Positions 1 to 7,400 of a stretch of DNA of 19,257 nt are shown in pieces. The notes under the pieces are model-generated. The model saw only the letters and a list, made by a program, of their open reading frames with translations. It was not told the origin of the DNA and did no database searches. Location of the stretch: NCBI GenBank assembly GCA_028284565.1, contig JANQRM010000027.1:1-19257 (forward strand). The letters are read 5' to 3'. The DNA is from Anaerolineae bacterium (GTDB lineage: Bacteria > Chloroflexota > Anaerolineae > Aggregatilineales > Phototrophicaceae). Position 1 is the first letter of the stretch, and each line of letters starts with the position of its first letter. A program made the position numbers and the translations under genes.

Positions 1-504
1 ATTCCTTATCTTGCAGATACCCGCTATGCGGAAGGCGCGGCGGCATATGGCATCATCATTTCAGCATTCGGTGGAGGTTCACTTCTTGGGACGATTCTAG
101 CTGGCGTACTGCCTCGTTTACGAAATGAACGACTTGGTTTATTACTCGGTGTCATATGGAGTGGCTTAGGCATTGCGGTCATTGGCTTTGGGTTAGCACA
201 GTCAACCATCCTCGCCACCATCATCGCTGGTGCAATGGGTATAGCCAATGGATATGTGACAATTCTCTTCATTACGTGGCTACAAAGCCGGAGTTCGGAG
301 CATATGTTGGGGCGAGTTATGAGCATGATGATCTTTGCATCGCTTGGACTATCGCCGATTGCCTTCGCACTAACCGGGGCATTGATCGAAATCAACACCA
401 TTGGCTTGTTCGTCGTCTCCGGTAGCCTAATGACTTTCCTTGTCCTTTTGTCGATGCTGAATCCCGCATTGCGAACAATGGGAGAACATCAACCAAGACG
501 CTAA
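1..504 (+). CDS. MFS transporter, C-terminal part (5' end outside window)
   Basis: The open frame runs from base 1 to a TAA at 502-504, giving 167 residues without a start, so the gene begins upstream of the window. About five hydrophobic segments are visible, matching the last membrane helices of a 12-helix major facilitator: a Gly-rich helix (SAFGGGSLLG), then a short basic cytoplasmic loop (LPRLRNERLG), then further helices including GRVMSMMIFASLGLSPIAFA. The GR-S-----G-SP pattern near the end is typical of the MFS_3 / EntS-like efflux branch. The protein should be an inner-membrane, proton-driven exporter of a small molecule, but the substrate cannot be judged from this part. A strong intrinsic terminator follows directly, so it is the last gene of its transcript. 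Confidence 0.82.
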   Translation: MPYLADTRYAEGAAAYGIIISAFGGGSLLGTILAGVLPRLRNERLGLLLGVIWSGLGIAVIGFGLAQSTILATIIAGAMGIANGYVTILFITWLQSRSSEHMLGRVMSMMIFASLGLSPIAFALTGALIEINTIGLFVVSGSLMTFLVLLSMLNPALRTMGEHQPRR

Positions 505-513
505 TTCACAACC

Positions 514-553
514 AAGATGAGATTGAGTTATCTCTCAATCTCATCTTTTCTTT
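514..553 (+). terminator. Intrinsic terminator after MFS gene
   Basis: A perfect 14-bp stem (514-527 pairs with 534-547) with a 6-nt loop TTATCT is followed by the T-rich stretch TTCTTT. It lies 9 nt after the MFS stop codon and 8 nt before the end of the convergent UbiA gene. The minus-strand side has no T-run, so it should mainly stop plus-strand transcription. Confidence 0.85.
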
Positions 554-560
554 AGTCCAT

Positions 561-1457
561 CTATGACAAATACCAACCCACTGCTTGCAAAAGCAGCATT
601 ACAATCATCGCAATCACGGTCGGATGCGGAGATTGAATGCGTGTGTATCGTGAATAACCCCAAACCAACAAAGGCAGAACAACTAGGTTCGCCATGGCAA
701 CTTCAATCGGGAGTCGATTGCCCAACAACGCAAGGGTGAGAAGTATCGACAAAATCACCGACATTCCATAGAGCCTGCGTAACTGAGCCTCTTCCCATTG
801 CGTGGCTAAGGTATACTTTCCCACCGCGTTATCTGCATCTTTGTCAGCAAAAGTCGTCGCCAACAGATTCACAAAAACGACTAATGTGAATGGAATAAAT
901 GCTAAGATGACACCAAAATCCAACATGCCTGATTGAACAACATAACCATAAATGGGTAAGAATAATCCTCCAAGTACGGCATTATCGACCTCACCCCACC
1001 CGCGCCAAGCAAACTTTAGCGGTGGTAAGGAGTACATCCAGCCTAAAAATATCCCAACGACCAATATCCCAAAGGTTAGAAAATTTATTGAGCCTAGACT
1101 TAAGCCATAAATTGCCAGCACGAGGCACACGGTCAGCGTAATCCACATCGCTCGATAAGCCGTATTTTGCGTCGCCCAGCCCATTGGAATCGCACCGCTT
1201 CCACCAGAGAACAACGTCCGCTGTGTCTGCTTGTCTGTCTCAACATCTGCGTATTCATTACTATAGTGAATCGACATCCCGCCGAATATCAATACCACCA
1301 AACTCCAAACCAACGAATCGAACTGAATCGTTAGCCCTTGCCTCTCCGCAACCAATCCTCCTGTGATGTACAGAATGACAAAGGCAACCAATTGTGAAAG
1401 GCGTGACATAATAATCAGTCCAAGAAATGTCTTTAGCAGGGAGCTTATTCTCAACAT
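561..1457 (-). CDS. UbiA-family prenyltransferase
   Basis: A 298-residue multi-helix membrane protein of the UbiA superfamily, which transfers an isoprenyl chain to an aromatic or similar acceptor. Both Asp-rich motifs that bind Mg-prenyl diphosphate are present: NEYADVETD (about residues 67-75, the N(D/E)xxDxxxD form) and DKDADNAVG (205-213, DxxxDxxxG followed by KYTLA). The conserved YSLPPLKF segment after the first motif (142-149) is also there. The second-motif pattern resembles MenA-like enzymes, but the acceptor cannot be assigned, and UbiA relatives making chlorophyll, heme or lipid products remain possible. The start at 1457 is supported by GGAAG 7 nt upstream. An internal ATG at 1409 would also give a plausible protein but has a poorer ribosome site. 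It is divergent from the DUF427 gene. Confidence 0.85.
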   Translation of the reverse strand: MLRISSLLKTFLGLIIMSRLSQLVAFVILYITGGLVAERQGLTIQFDSLVWSLVVLIFGGMSIHYSNEYADVETDKQTQRTLFSGGSGAIPMGWATQNTAYRAMWITLTVCLVLAIYGLSLGSINFLTFGILVVGIFLGWMYSLPPLKFAWRGWGEVDNAVLGGLFLPIYGYVVQSGMLDFGVILAFIPFTLVVFVNLLATTFADKDADNAVGKYTLATQWEEAQLRRLYGMSVILSILLTLALLGNRLPIEVAMANLVVLPLLVWGYSRYTRIQSPHPTVIAMIVMLLLQAVGWYLS

Positions 1458-1504
1458 TAAATGACTTCCAAGTTACGGCTCATCATTTTCTCACCACCCA
1501 AATT

Positions 1505-1534
1505 TATACTATTACCAGCCATTCTATAAAGGAG
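1505..1534 (+). promoter_or_regulatory. Putative -10 box and ribosome binding site of DUF427 gene
   Basis: TATACT at 1505-1510 matches the -10 consensus at five of six positions. The -35 region (about 1482-1487) is weak. AAGGAG at 1529-1534 lies 9 nt before the ATG at 1544 and fixes that start. The longer in-frame opening back to 1427 overlaps the UbiA gene and has no comparable ribosome site. Confidence 0.45.
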
Positions 1535-1543
1535 ACATTACTT

Positions 1544-2032
1544 ATGAAACGCTTACCAATACGCGACGGTCAAGAATCCGTTTGGGATTATCCACGTCCA
1601 CCACGAGTCGAAAAGTCCAATCAACACATCCAAGTCATTTTCAATGGAATCTTGCTTGTAGACACACATTCAGCCTACCGCATTCTCGAAACAAGCCATC
1701 CGCCGAGTTATTATCTACCCCAAGGTGATATTCAGATGCAATATCTGACCCCAACCAACAAGCGAACCATCTGTGAATTCAAAGGGCAAGCAAGCTACTG
1801 GACACTCGAAATCAACGAGAAAGCGGCTCCCAACGTCGCATGGAGCTACCCTAATCCCTTCGATAGCTACGATCAAATCAGAGACTACCTCGCGTTTTAT
1901 CCCTCCAAAATGGATCAATGTACAGTGGATGGAGAAATTGTCATCTCTCAGGCAGGGGATTTTTATGGTGGCTGGATCACCTCAAATATTGTGGGTCCCT
2001 TCAAAGGTGGAGCTGGAACATGGGGCTGGTAA
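1544..2032 (+). CDS. DUF427 domain-containing protein
   Basis: A 162-residue soluble protein that looks like a single DUF427 domain. The recognisable parts are the N-terminal W-YPRPPR--- segment, a V-V-F-G-LLVDT strand pair, LETSHPPSYYLP, then CEFKGQASYWTLE, and the C-terminal GGWITSNIVGPFKGG ending in GTWGW, all usual for this family. DUF427 proteins adopt a compact beta-barrel-like fold and their biochemical role is not established, so no function is assigned. Length is normal for the family. The start is chosen from AAGGAG 9 nt upstream. It stands alone between the divergent UbiA gene and the accessory block. Confidence 0.85.
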   Translation: MKRLPIRDGQESVWDYPRPPRVEKSNQHIQVIFNGILLVDTHSAYRILETSHPPSYYLPQGDIQMQYLTPTNKRTICEFKGQASYWTLEINEKAAPNVAWSYPNPFDSYDQIRDYLAFYPSKMDQCTVDGEIVISQAGDFYGGWITSNIVGPFKGGAGTWGW

Positions 2033-2046
2033 GGCGCGGGTCATAA

Positions 2047-2082
2047 GGAATCATTAAAGTTTCATCGATTCCAAGGGGAATC
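2047..2082 (+). repeat. Alternating inverted repeat downstream of DUF427 gene
   Basis: GGAATC (2047-2052), GATTCC (2067-2072) and GGAATC (2077-2082) can form two mutually exclusive hairpins, the second with a 4-nt AAGG loop. No T-run follows, so it is not a standard terminator. It ends 11 bp before the -35 box of the next promoter and might be a protein site or a weak 3'-end structure. Confidence 0.4.
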
Positions 2083-2092
2083 TAGCAAAAAG

Positions 2093-2122
2093 TTGAACGT
2101 GACACAAATTTTGTGTTATACT
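2093..2122 (+). promoter_or_regulatory. Promoter with operator-like palindrome, upstream of the primase gene
   Basis: TTGAAC (2093-2098) and TATACT (2117-2122) are spaced 18 bp apart, and the -10 carries an extended TG two bases upstream (TGTTATACT). The spacer is largely filled by a 15-bp inverted repeat, ACACAAA-T-TTTGTGT (2102-2116), which abuts the -10. Such a placement is typical of a repressor operator. Predicted transcription would begin near 2129, leaving a leader of about 170 nt before the GTG at 2298. Confidence 0.6.
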
Positions 2123-2128
2123 GGGTGG

Positions 2129-2297
2129 CAACTGCGGAGAAGGAAACGACCGCCTTTGATGTAGATGTTACTTTAACATGAAGTTCTCTATATAAAACGA
2201 AAGTGTCTGTAGTACACCCCGTTCGTAGACTACAGACACTCCGCAAAAGGCGATAGATACGCTCCGACCAAGAAGATATCTACCGAAAGGATTTGAT
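2129..2297 (+). promoter_or_regulatory. Structured 5' leader of the primase gene (candidate cis-regulatory RNA or origin-like element)
   Basis: This gene-free stretch holds several complementary segments. They are a perfect 12-bp stem (2202-2213 with 2229-2240, 15-nt loop), a 6-bp hairpin ATGTTA-CTT-TAACAT (2165-2179), TGCGGAG (2133-2139) matching CTCCGCA (2239-2245), CGCCTTT (2151-2157) matching AAAGGCG (2246-2252), and TAGATA (2254-2259) matching TATCTA (2277-2282) just before the ribosome site GAAAGGA (2285-2291). The two 7-bp pairings cross each other, so they could form a pseudoknot or alternative states. I do not recognise a known riboswitch class. Because the gene downstream is a replication-type primase, a DNA origin with extruding hairpins is an alternative reading. 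Confidence 0.45.
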
Positions 2298-4247
2298 GTG
2301 TACGATTACAAGTTGAACCGTACTAACAACATTATACCCCATAATTCCCAAAATGTACAAGTGAATTTGTCAAAAAAGGCAGGTCAATTTGCAAATTCAT
2401 ATGTAATTGGGAATCCAGAACAACAAAATCTAACCAAAATCCAACGTGAAAGTTTGAATTTGTACGATTTGGGACTCAATGTTTTCCCCCAGCCCTTTGG
2501 ACGGAAAAGTGGGCTTCCATGGCGACAACTTCAGTATACACGTTTGCATCGGACTCACAAAGATTATGGCTTGATGATGCTCTTTGCCGGGCAGTGCAAT
2601 ATTGCAGTGATGTGTGGACGCACCAGCAACAATCTATTCGTGATTGACTGCGAAACGCCAACCAGCTTCGATTTTCAATTAGAACAACTTCGCCGACGGG
2701 ATATCCCTCTATGGACAGTAGCGACCAAACGGGGTGGTCATATCTATCTGTTCTCATCCAAAGGTGAAGTCCAAAATATTTCGACAGATAAATTAGGTGA
2801 TGTGGAAATACGCGGTTGTCGAAGCTATGTACTTGCCCCACCCTCCTTACATCCAAGTGGTGAGCAATATCAATGGCAACACCAACAAGGGCACTGTCCA
2901 CCATCAGTTGATCCACAAATCATTGACTGGCTCATTGATAATAAAGGTCAGGCAATCCAACTCGAATCCGATACAACAAGCATGACCAAAGCCTATAGCA
3001 AGCCTATCTCACTAAAATATGAGTCCCCCTGCAAACTCGCCAAAGATACCAAAGACTTTATTCAATCTGGTAGTCGTGTTGACGAAGGCTCTCGAAATCA
3101 TCGTCTCTTCAAAGCCGCCTGTGATCTCAATGGCAATGGATATTCGATAACCGAAACAAAACAACTTCTCATTTACCCTGCCATACAAAGTGGTCTATCC
3201 AAACATGAGACCTATAAGACAATCAACAGTGCCTACAGTCAAAGTCGTCAACCCACCATTCCATCATCCCAAAAAGACGAAGAAAAACCTCAGTGGGTTT
3301 ATGCCAATGAATACGCACATACCATTAAATGGGAAGGACGCACTGCTGTGAATCAACGTCTCCTATTTCAAGCATTTGTCACTCGTTCCAAACTCAGTAG
3401 TAGTGACGATGGCTTATTTCGCGCAAGTATTCGTGAACTGGCTGTCCTTGCTCGTATGAGTAATGGCACAGTTCAACGACTGATACCCAAACTGATTGAC
3501 AAGCAACTCATTGAAAAAAGCACTAGCGATAAAGCTAGTGGAGCTACAGTTTGGCGATTCACGAAGTTATCTGTCCAAAAAAGAATAGAGTCTGAAACAG
3601 ACACACTAAAAGAATCCCCCCTATGGAAGATGCATAGTGTATCGATTTTAAACTTACCGGATGCAATTGAACGTGGCGCATTAGGGTTTAATGGTGTCTT
3701 GGTTTATAAAGCGATGTTGAAGTTATCACATGGAATTTTTGCTAAGGCATTAACGGAAAAACTGGAGTTGACTCTGCATCAAGTCAAGTATGCGATGAAG
3801 AAGTTGAAGGAATATGGATTAATTATGAGGGGGAGTGAAGGTTGGGTTGCGATACCCAAGACGGATGAAGAGCTGGACAAACAAGTGGCTGAGTATGTGG
3901 ATATTGTTGGTAAGCGAGAACGACGGATTGAGCGTTTTAAGGAGCAACGTCAGATTTTTGTCGGTAGAAAACTCTATTTCGCACGTTTATATCAAGGTGG
4001 GATGCTTTTCCAACAGGCGATACGGGAGTTTCTTATGATACGGGATCAATGTGTCTCGCGTTTGTCTGTGTTTGCCCAACGTTTAGATACAGTACGTAAC
4101 AATTGCAAAACGTTTCGGGATTTTTTGTTGGCTATTCGCTCACTTTTGAAACGTTTGGAAATCGAAAGTTGGAATGAAGTGCAATTTTACTTCCGATTTT
4201 TCCGACGATTCTGGGTTACTAAGGCGAATCAGGCGATTTTTAGCTGA
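2298..4247 (+). CDS. Primase-polymerase (Prim-Pol / PriCT / winged-helix) replication protein
   Basis: A 649-residue protein with an N-terminal bifunctional primase-polymerase (archaeo-eukaryotic primase) domain at about 50-215. Catalytic motifs are FVIDCE (metal-binding D117, E119), RGGHIYLF (H148) and DVEIRG followed by APPSLHPSG. A PriCT-like helical segment follows (EGSRNHRLF, 263-315). Two probable winged-helix domains come next (about 345-425 and 455-520), and then a basic helical tail. Prim-Pol proteins of this design prime or copy DNA for plasmids, phages and integrative elements. No helicase domain is present. The start is GTG, chosen because GAAAGGA lies 6 nt upstream; an ATG two bases earlier is out of frame. 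Base composition changes near residue 447, where the coding strand turns strongly G-rich, suggesting a composite gene. Confidence 0.78.
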   Translation: MYDYKLNRTNNIIPHNSQNVQVNLSKKAGQFANSYVIGNPEQQNLTKIQRESLNLYDLGLNVFPQPFGRKSGLPWRQLQYTRLHRTHKDYGLMMLFAGQCNIAVMCGRTSNNLFVIDCETPTSFDFQLEQLRRRDIPLWTVATKRGGHIYLFSSKGEVQNISTDKLGDVEIRGCRSYVLAPPSLHPSGEQYQWQHQQGHCPPSVDPQIIDWLIDNKGQAIQLESDTTSMTKAYSKPISLKYESPCKLAKDTKDFIQSGSRVDEGSRNHRLFKAACDLNGNGYSITETKQLLIYPAIQSGLSKHETYKTINSAYSQSRQPTIPSSQKDEEKPQWVYANEYAHTIKWEGRTAVNQRLLFQAFVTRSKLSSSDDGLFRASIRELAVLARMSNGTVQRLIPKLIDKQLIEKSTSDKASGATVWRFTKLSVQKRIESETDTLKESPLWKMHSVSILNLPDAIERGALGFNGVLVYKAMLKLSHGIFAKALTEKLELTLHQVKYAMKKLKEYGLIMRGSEGWVAIPKTDEELDKQVAEYVDIVGKRERRIERFKEQRQIFVGRKLYFARLYQGGMLFQQAIREFLMIRDQCVSRLSVFAQRLDTVRNNCKTFRDFLLAIRSLLKRLEIESWNEVQFYFRFFRRFWVTKANQAIFS

Positions 4248-4274
4248 ATTTTGTCATCAAAACTGGGGTTTCAA

Positions 4275-4328
4275 GGTGTAACTTTACTTTTTTCTTTGGG
4301 ATTCAGTGAGGATTAGGGTTGTTACACC
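4275..4328. repeat. 8-bp inverted repeat in the primase to TIR-NACHT gap
   Basis: GGTGTAAC (4275-4282) is matched by GTTACACC (4321-4328) across a 38-nt interval that includes a T-rich run. A second pair, GGATTA (4310-4315) and TAATCC (4333-4338), interleaves with it. They lie between the primase stop and the candidate -10 of the TIR-NACHT gene and could be an operator pair or a weak terminator. Nothing else is recognisable in the gap. Confidence 0.35.
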
Positions 4329-4358
4329 ATTGTAATCCAAAAACTAAGAGAAAGTAAT

Positions 4359-4364
4359 TATAAT
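4359..4364 (+). promoter_or_regulatory. Candidate -10 box for the TIR gene pair
   Basis: A perfect TATAAT lies in an A/T-rich patch 61 bp before the TTG start of the TIR-NACHT gene. No good -35 is present at the right distance (TCCAAA with a 17-bp spacer), so any promoter here would be weak or need an activator. It would give the two TIR genes a transcript independent of the primase promoter. Confidence 0.4.
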
Positions 4365-4425
4365 AATGGAAAGGCGTGTAGATAGTATCCATTTTGTGGA
4401 AGATATTTATGTGGGGTAAGGTGTT

Positions 4426-7400
4426 TTGTCAAAATCAAATTCGATTTATCTTGGTTACCATTCGATAGAAGCCGAGTTTGTAGTTCGGCTAGCAACAGAA
4501 TTACGAAATGCAGGCTTTCCCGTTTGGCTTGATCGACTCGACCTCAATGAGACTGAAGATTGGTATACAGCTTTACAAAAAGCGATTCATCAATCCTCGG
4601 CTGTTCTCACAATTCTATCGCCCGATTATATGTCGTCCCAGTTCGGACAATATGAACTAAAGTATGCATACGATAATGGACGCAAGATTCTCCCCGTGTT
4701 ATACCGTGTTGTCAACGCGGCACAATGGAATCCAGCTGTCGATTACAGAAATAACATCGACTTTACCGAAAGTCAAGATGAGACAAGCTATAAAGAGAGC
4801 TTTGCAAAACTCTGTGACTTGATCAAAACCTCACTCCCAAATTTGAAAGTAACCCCGGTTGATCCAGAACGACAACAACTGAACAACTTGCTCTGTGAGA
4901 TCGAAATTCACAAGGCTTCCCTAGAATATGTCGATATCTCCTATCAGAGCCAAAGTAAACGCACCAAAACAACCGTGATGCGTCCTCGCCCGCGCATTCA
5001 GAGTGCATGGGGCTTAGAAGGTCGCTTTCGCATCTTGAATGATGAGTCGAAAGAAGTCACCAATATTTACAATGCGGTGAATACGTATTCGCGCTTGATA
5101 TTAGTTGGAGATACCGGCTCAGGCAAATCCACTGTCATTCGTCGGCTGATTCAAGATGCAATCCAGTTGTTAAGGCAAAGTCGCCAAGATGAGGCATTTC
5201 CTTTTTTAGTTGATGCAACACAGTGGCGCGATGGTCAAACCTTCGAGGAGTTTCTACTGGAAACATGGCAATATGCAACAAACCCAATAGATATGCTTCA
5301 ATTAGGGCGTGTGACGCTCTATATGGATAATGTCGAGGCAGTTGCAGACAAGCCGGAAAAAATAAAAACCTTGAAATCGTGGCTTCATGGAAATCAACAA
5401 CCACGGAATTTGATCCTCGCCTGTGATTCCCAATTTTATGACAAACTAGAATTAGGCTTATCGACGGTATTAGTAGAAAAAATTGAACCATCGGCAATAG
5501 ATGGTTTTGTCAATCAAGTCTTAGGGAAAGAATTAAGCGGTCATTTTTGGGGACGGCTCTATCCATTCCCTGAACAACCTTCACCCTATGAATGGACAAT
5601 TCAAACGCCCCTTCTGCTTCAAATGTTGGTCTATGTGTATCAGCATTCGCCCTCTGCCGATTTGCCGACGAGTATCGGTGGACTCTTACATCGGGTGCTA
5701 GAATTACGCTGGCAACGCGAGCAGATATTAGATAATCCTGATTGGTTCCCTATTGAGGATATTGCACTACCCTTAAGCCAACTGGCTTATGAAATGGTCG
5801 ACGCAGGTCGGCAAAACCTGTTGAGTAAAGAACGAGTACAGTCGATCTTGACGAATCACCGACTCGTGAATGCCTTGGTCAGTGCCAAGATTTTATGGAA
5901 GTCGCCAAAAGGTCAAGTTGGCTTTGTCCATAAGATGTTTGTCCACTACTTCGCTGGGCTGTACCTGCAACGCGAAGGCTATAATCATGCTCTGCAACGT
6001 CCTGATTTTGATGAAGATGGCACACTGAAACCGCTAATCTGGGATGATACAATTCCAATCTTGTCGGGTATTGTCGATGACCCTAACACCTTTGTGCGCT
6101 CGATAGCTGATGTCAATGCTTACCTTGCAGTTCGTTGCATCGAAGCAGGCAATCACATATCAGAAGACTCGCAACGTATGGTGCTTAATCGTTTGATTTA
6201 CTTTGCCAGTGTCGAAGAGGTGAAAGCCCGTGCATCCACACTCCAGACACTGTATCGCATTGGCAGTGGGAAAGTCACACAACTGTTCTTAGAGGCTATG
6301 CGTGAAGGGGAATGGCACATTCGCAAGGCAACAGCAACACTCTTCGAATCGATGACTACATCCCTGTCTCGTGAGCTACGACAAACCCTACGAAATTGGG
6401 GCTGGCATGAGGACCATCGAGTCGTATCTGCTCTACGACAAATTGGAGATGAAGCAACCAGCGCGTTGTTGAAATTGCTCAAAGATGAAGACTGGGCAAA
6501 ACGGCGTGGCGCGGCATTGGCACTGGGGATAATTGGCGATTCTGCTGCAGTACCAGATTTAGTACAAGTACTACGTGACGACTCACACCTCGTCCGCATG
6601 ACTGCCACCCAAGCACTCGGTCGATTGCAGGATGTCGAAGCCCTCCCCTATTTATTAAAACGACTACATGACGATCAAGTCGCGGTACAAGACATGGCTG
6701 GGCTTGCCCTCATCAACTTTGGGACATCCAGCTTGCCCGGTTTATTAGGGGAATTGAAGCGCACCAATGAACTTGATCAATACACCTTTTTAATCGATAC
6801 CATTGGCAAGATTGACCCCAAAGCCCACATTCCAATTTTAATTGAACGATTGTCGGCTAAAGCATTACCGATTCAGCATAAATCCATCGAAACATTGGGC
6901 GAACTAAAATCGGAAGAGGCAGTCAAGGCGATTGCTAAATATGTGAAAGATACCCAGACTATTCCCGGCACAGAGCAATCATTAGGGCAAATTGCGCGAC
7001 AAGCATTGGTGAACATCGGCACAGAGGAGGCACAGATGGTTCTGAACCAGTTATCCAATGGGAAAAAACCAAAAAAGAAGCCAACCAAAAAATCCTCGGG
7101 GGGGTCAGCAAGCGACGCCAAACGTCGGGCGGCTCAATCCATAAGAGCAACCAAACAACCGGAGTCGAACTTATCAAAAGCGATCCAGCTTTTACAAAAC
7201 GAAAATGTCGGGACACGTCGCAACGCAATCAAACAATTGGCACAATTTACCGATGACCAAAAAGCCCGCCACCATATCCTAAAACACCTCACCTCGGATA
7301 CTGTACCCGCTGTCCGTTGGGAAGCAGTCAAGGCACTCGAAAATTTTGATGGCGAAGCAGTAGTTAAAGGGTTATCCAAAGCCTTCAACGACTCCACCGT

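Noticed and set aside
1427..1543. Upstream extension of the DUF427 reading frame to 1427
   Set aside because: It overlaps the 5' end of the UbiA gene, lacks a ribosome site and adds residues not seen in the family; the ATG at 1544 has AAGGAG upstream.
4366..4419. A 17-codon micro open frame (starting MERRV) just before the TIR-NACHT gene
   Set aside because: Its ATG lies at or before the predicted transcription start and it has no ribosome site, so a leader peptide is not supported.
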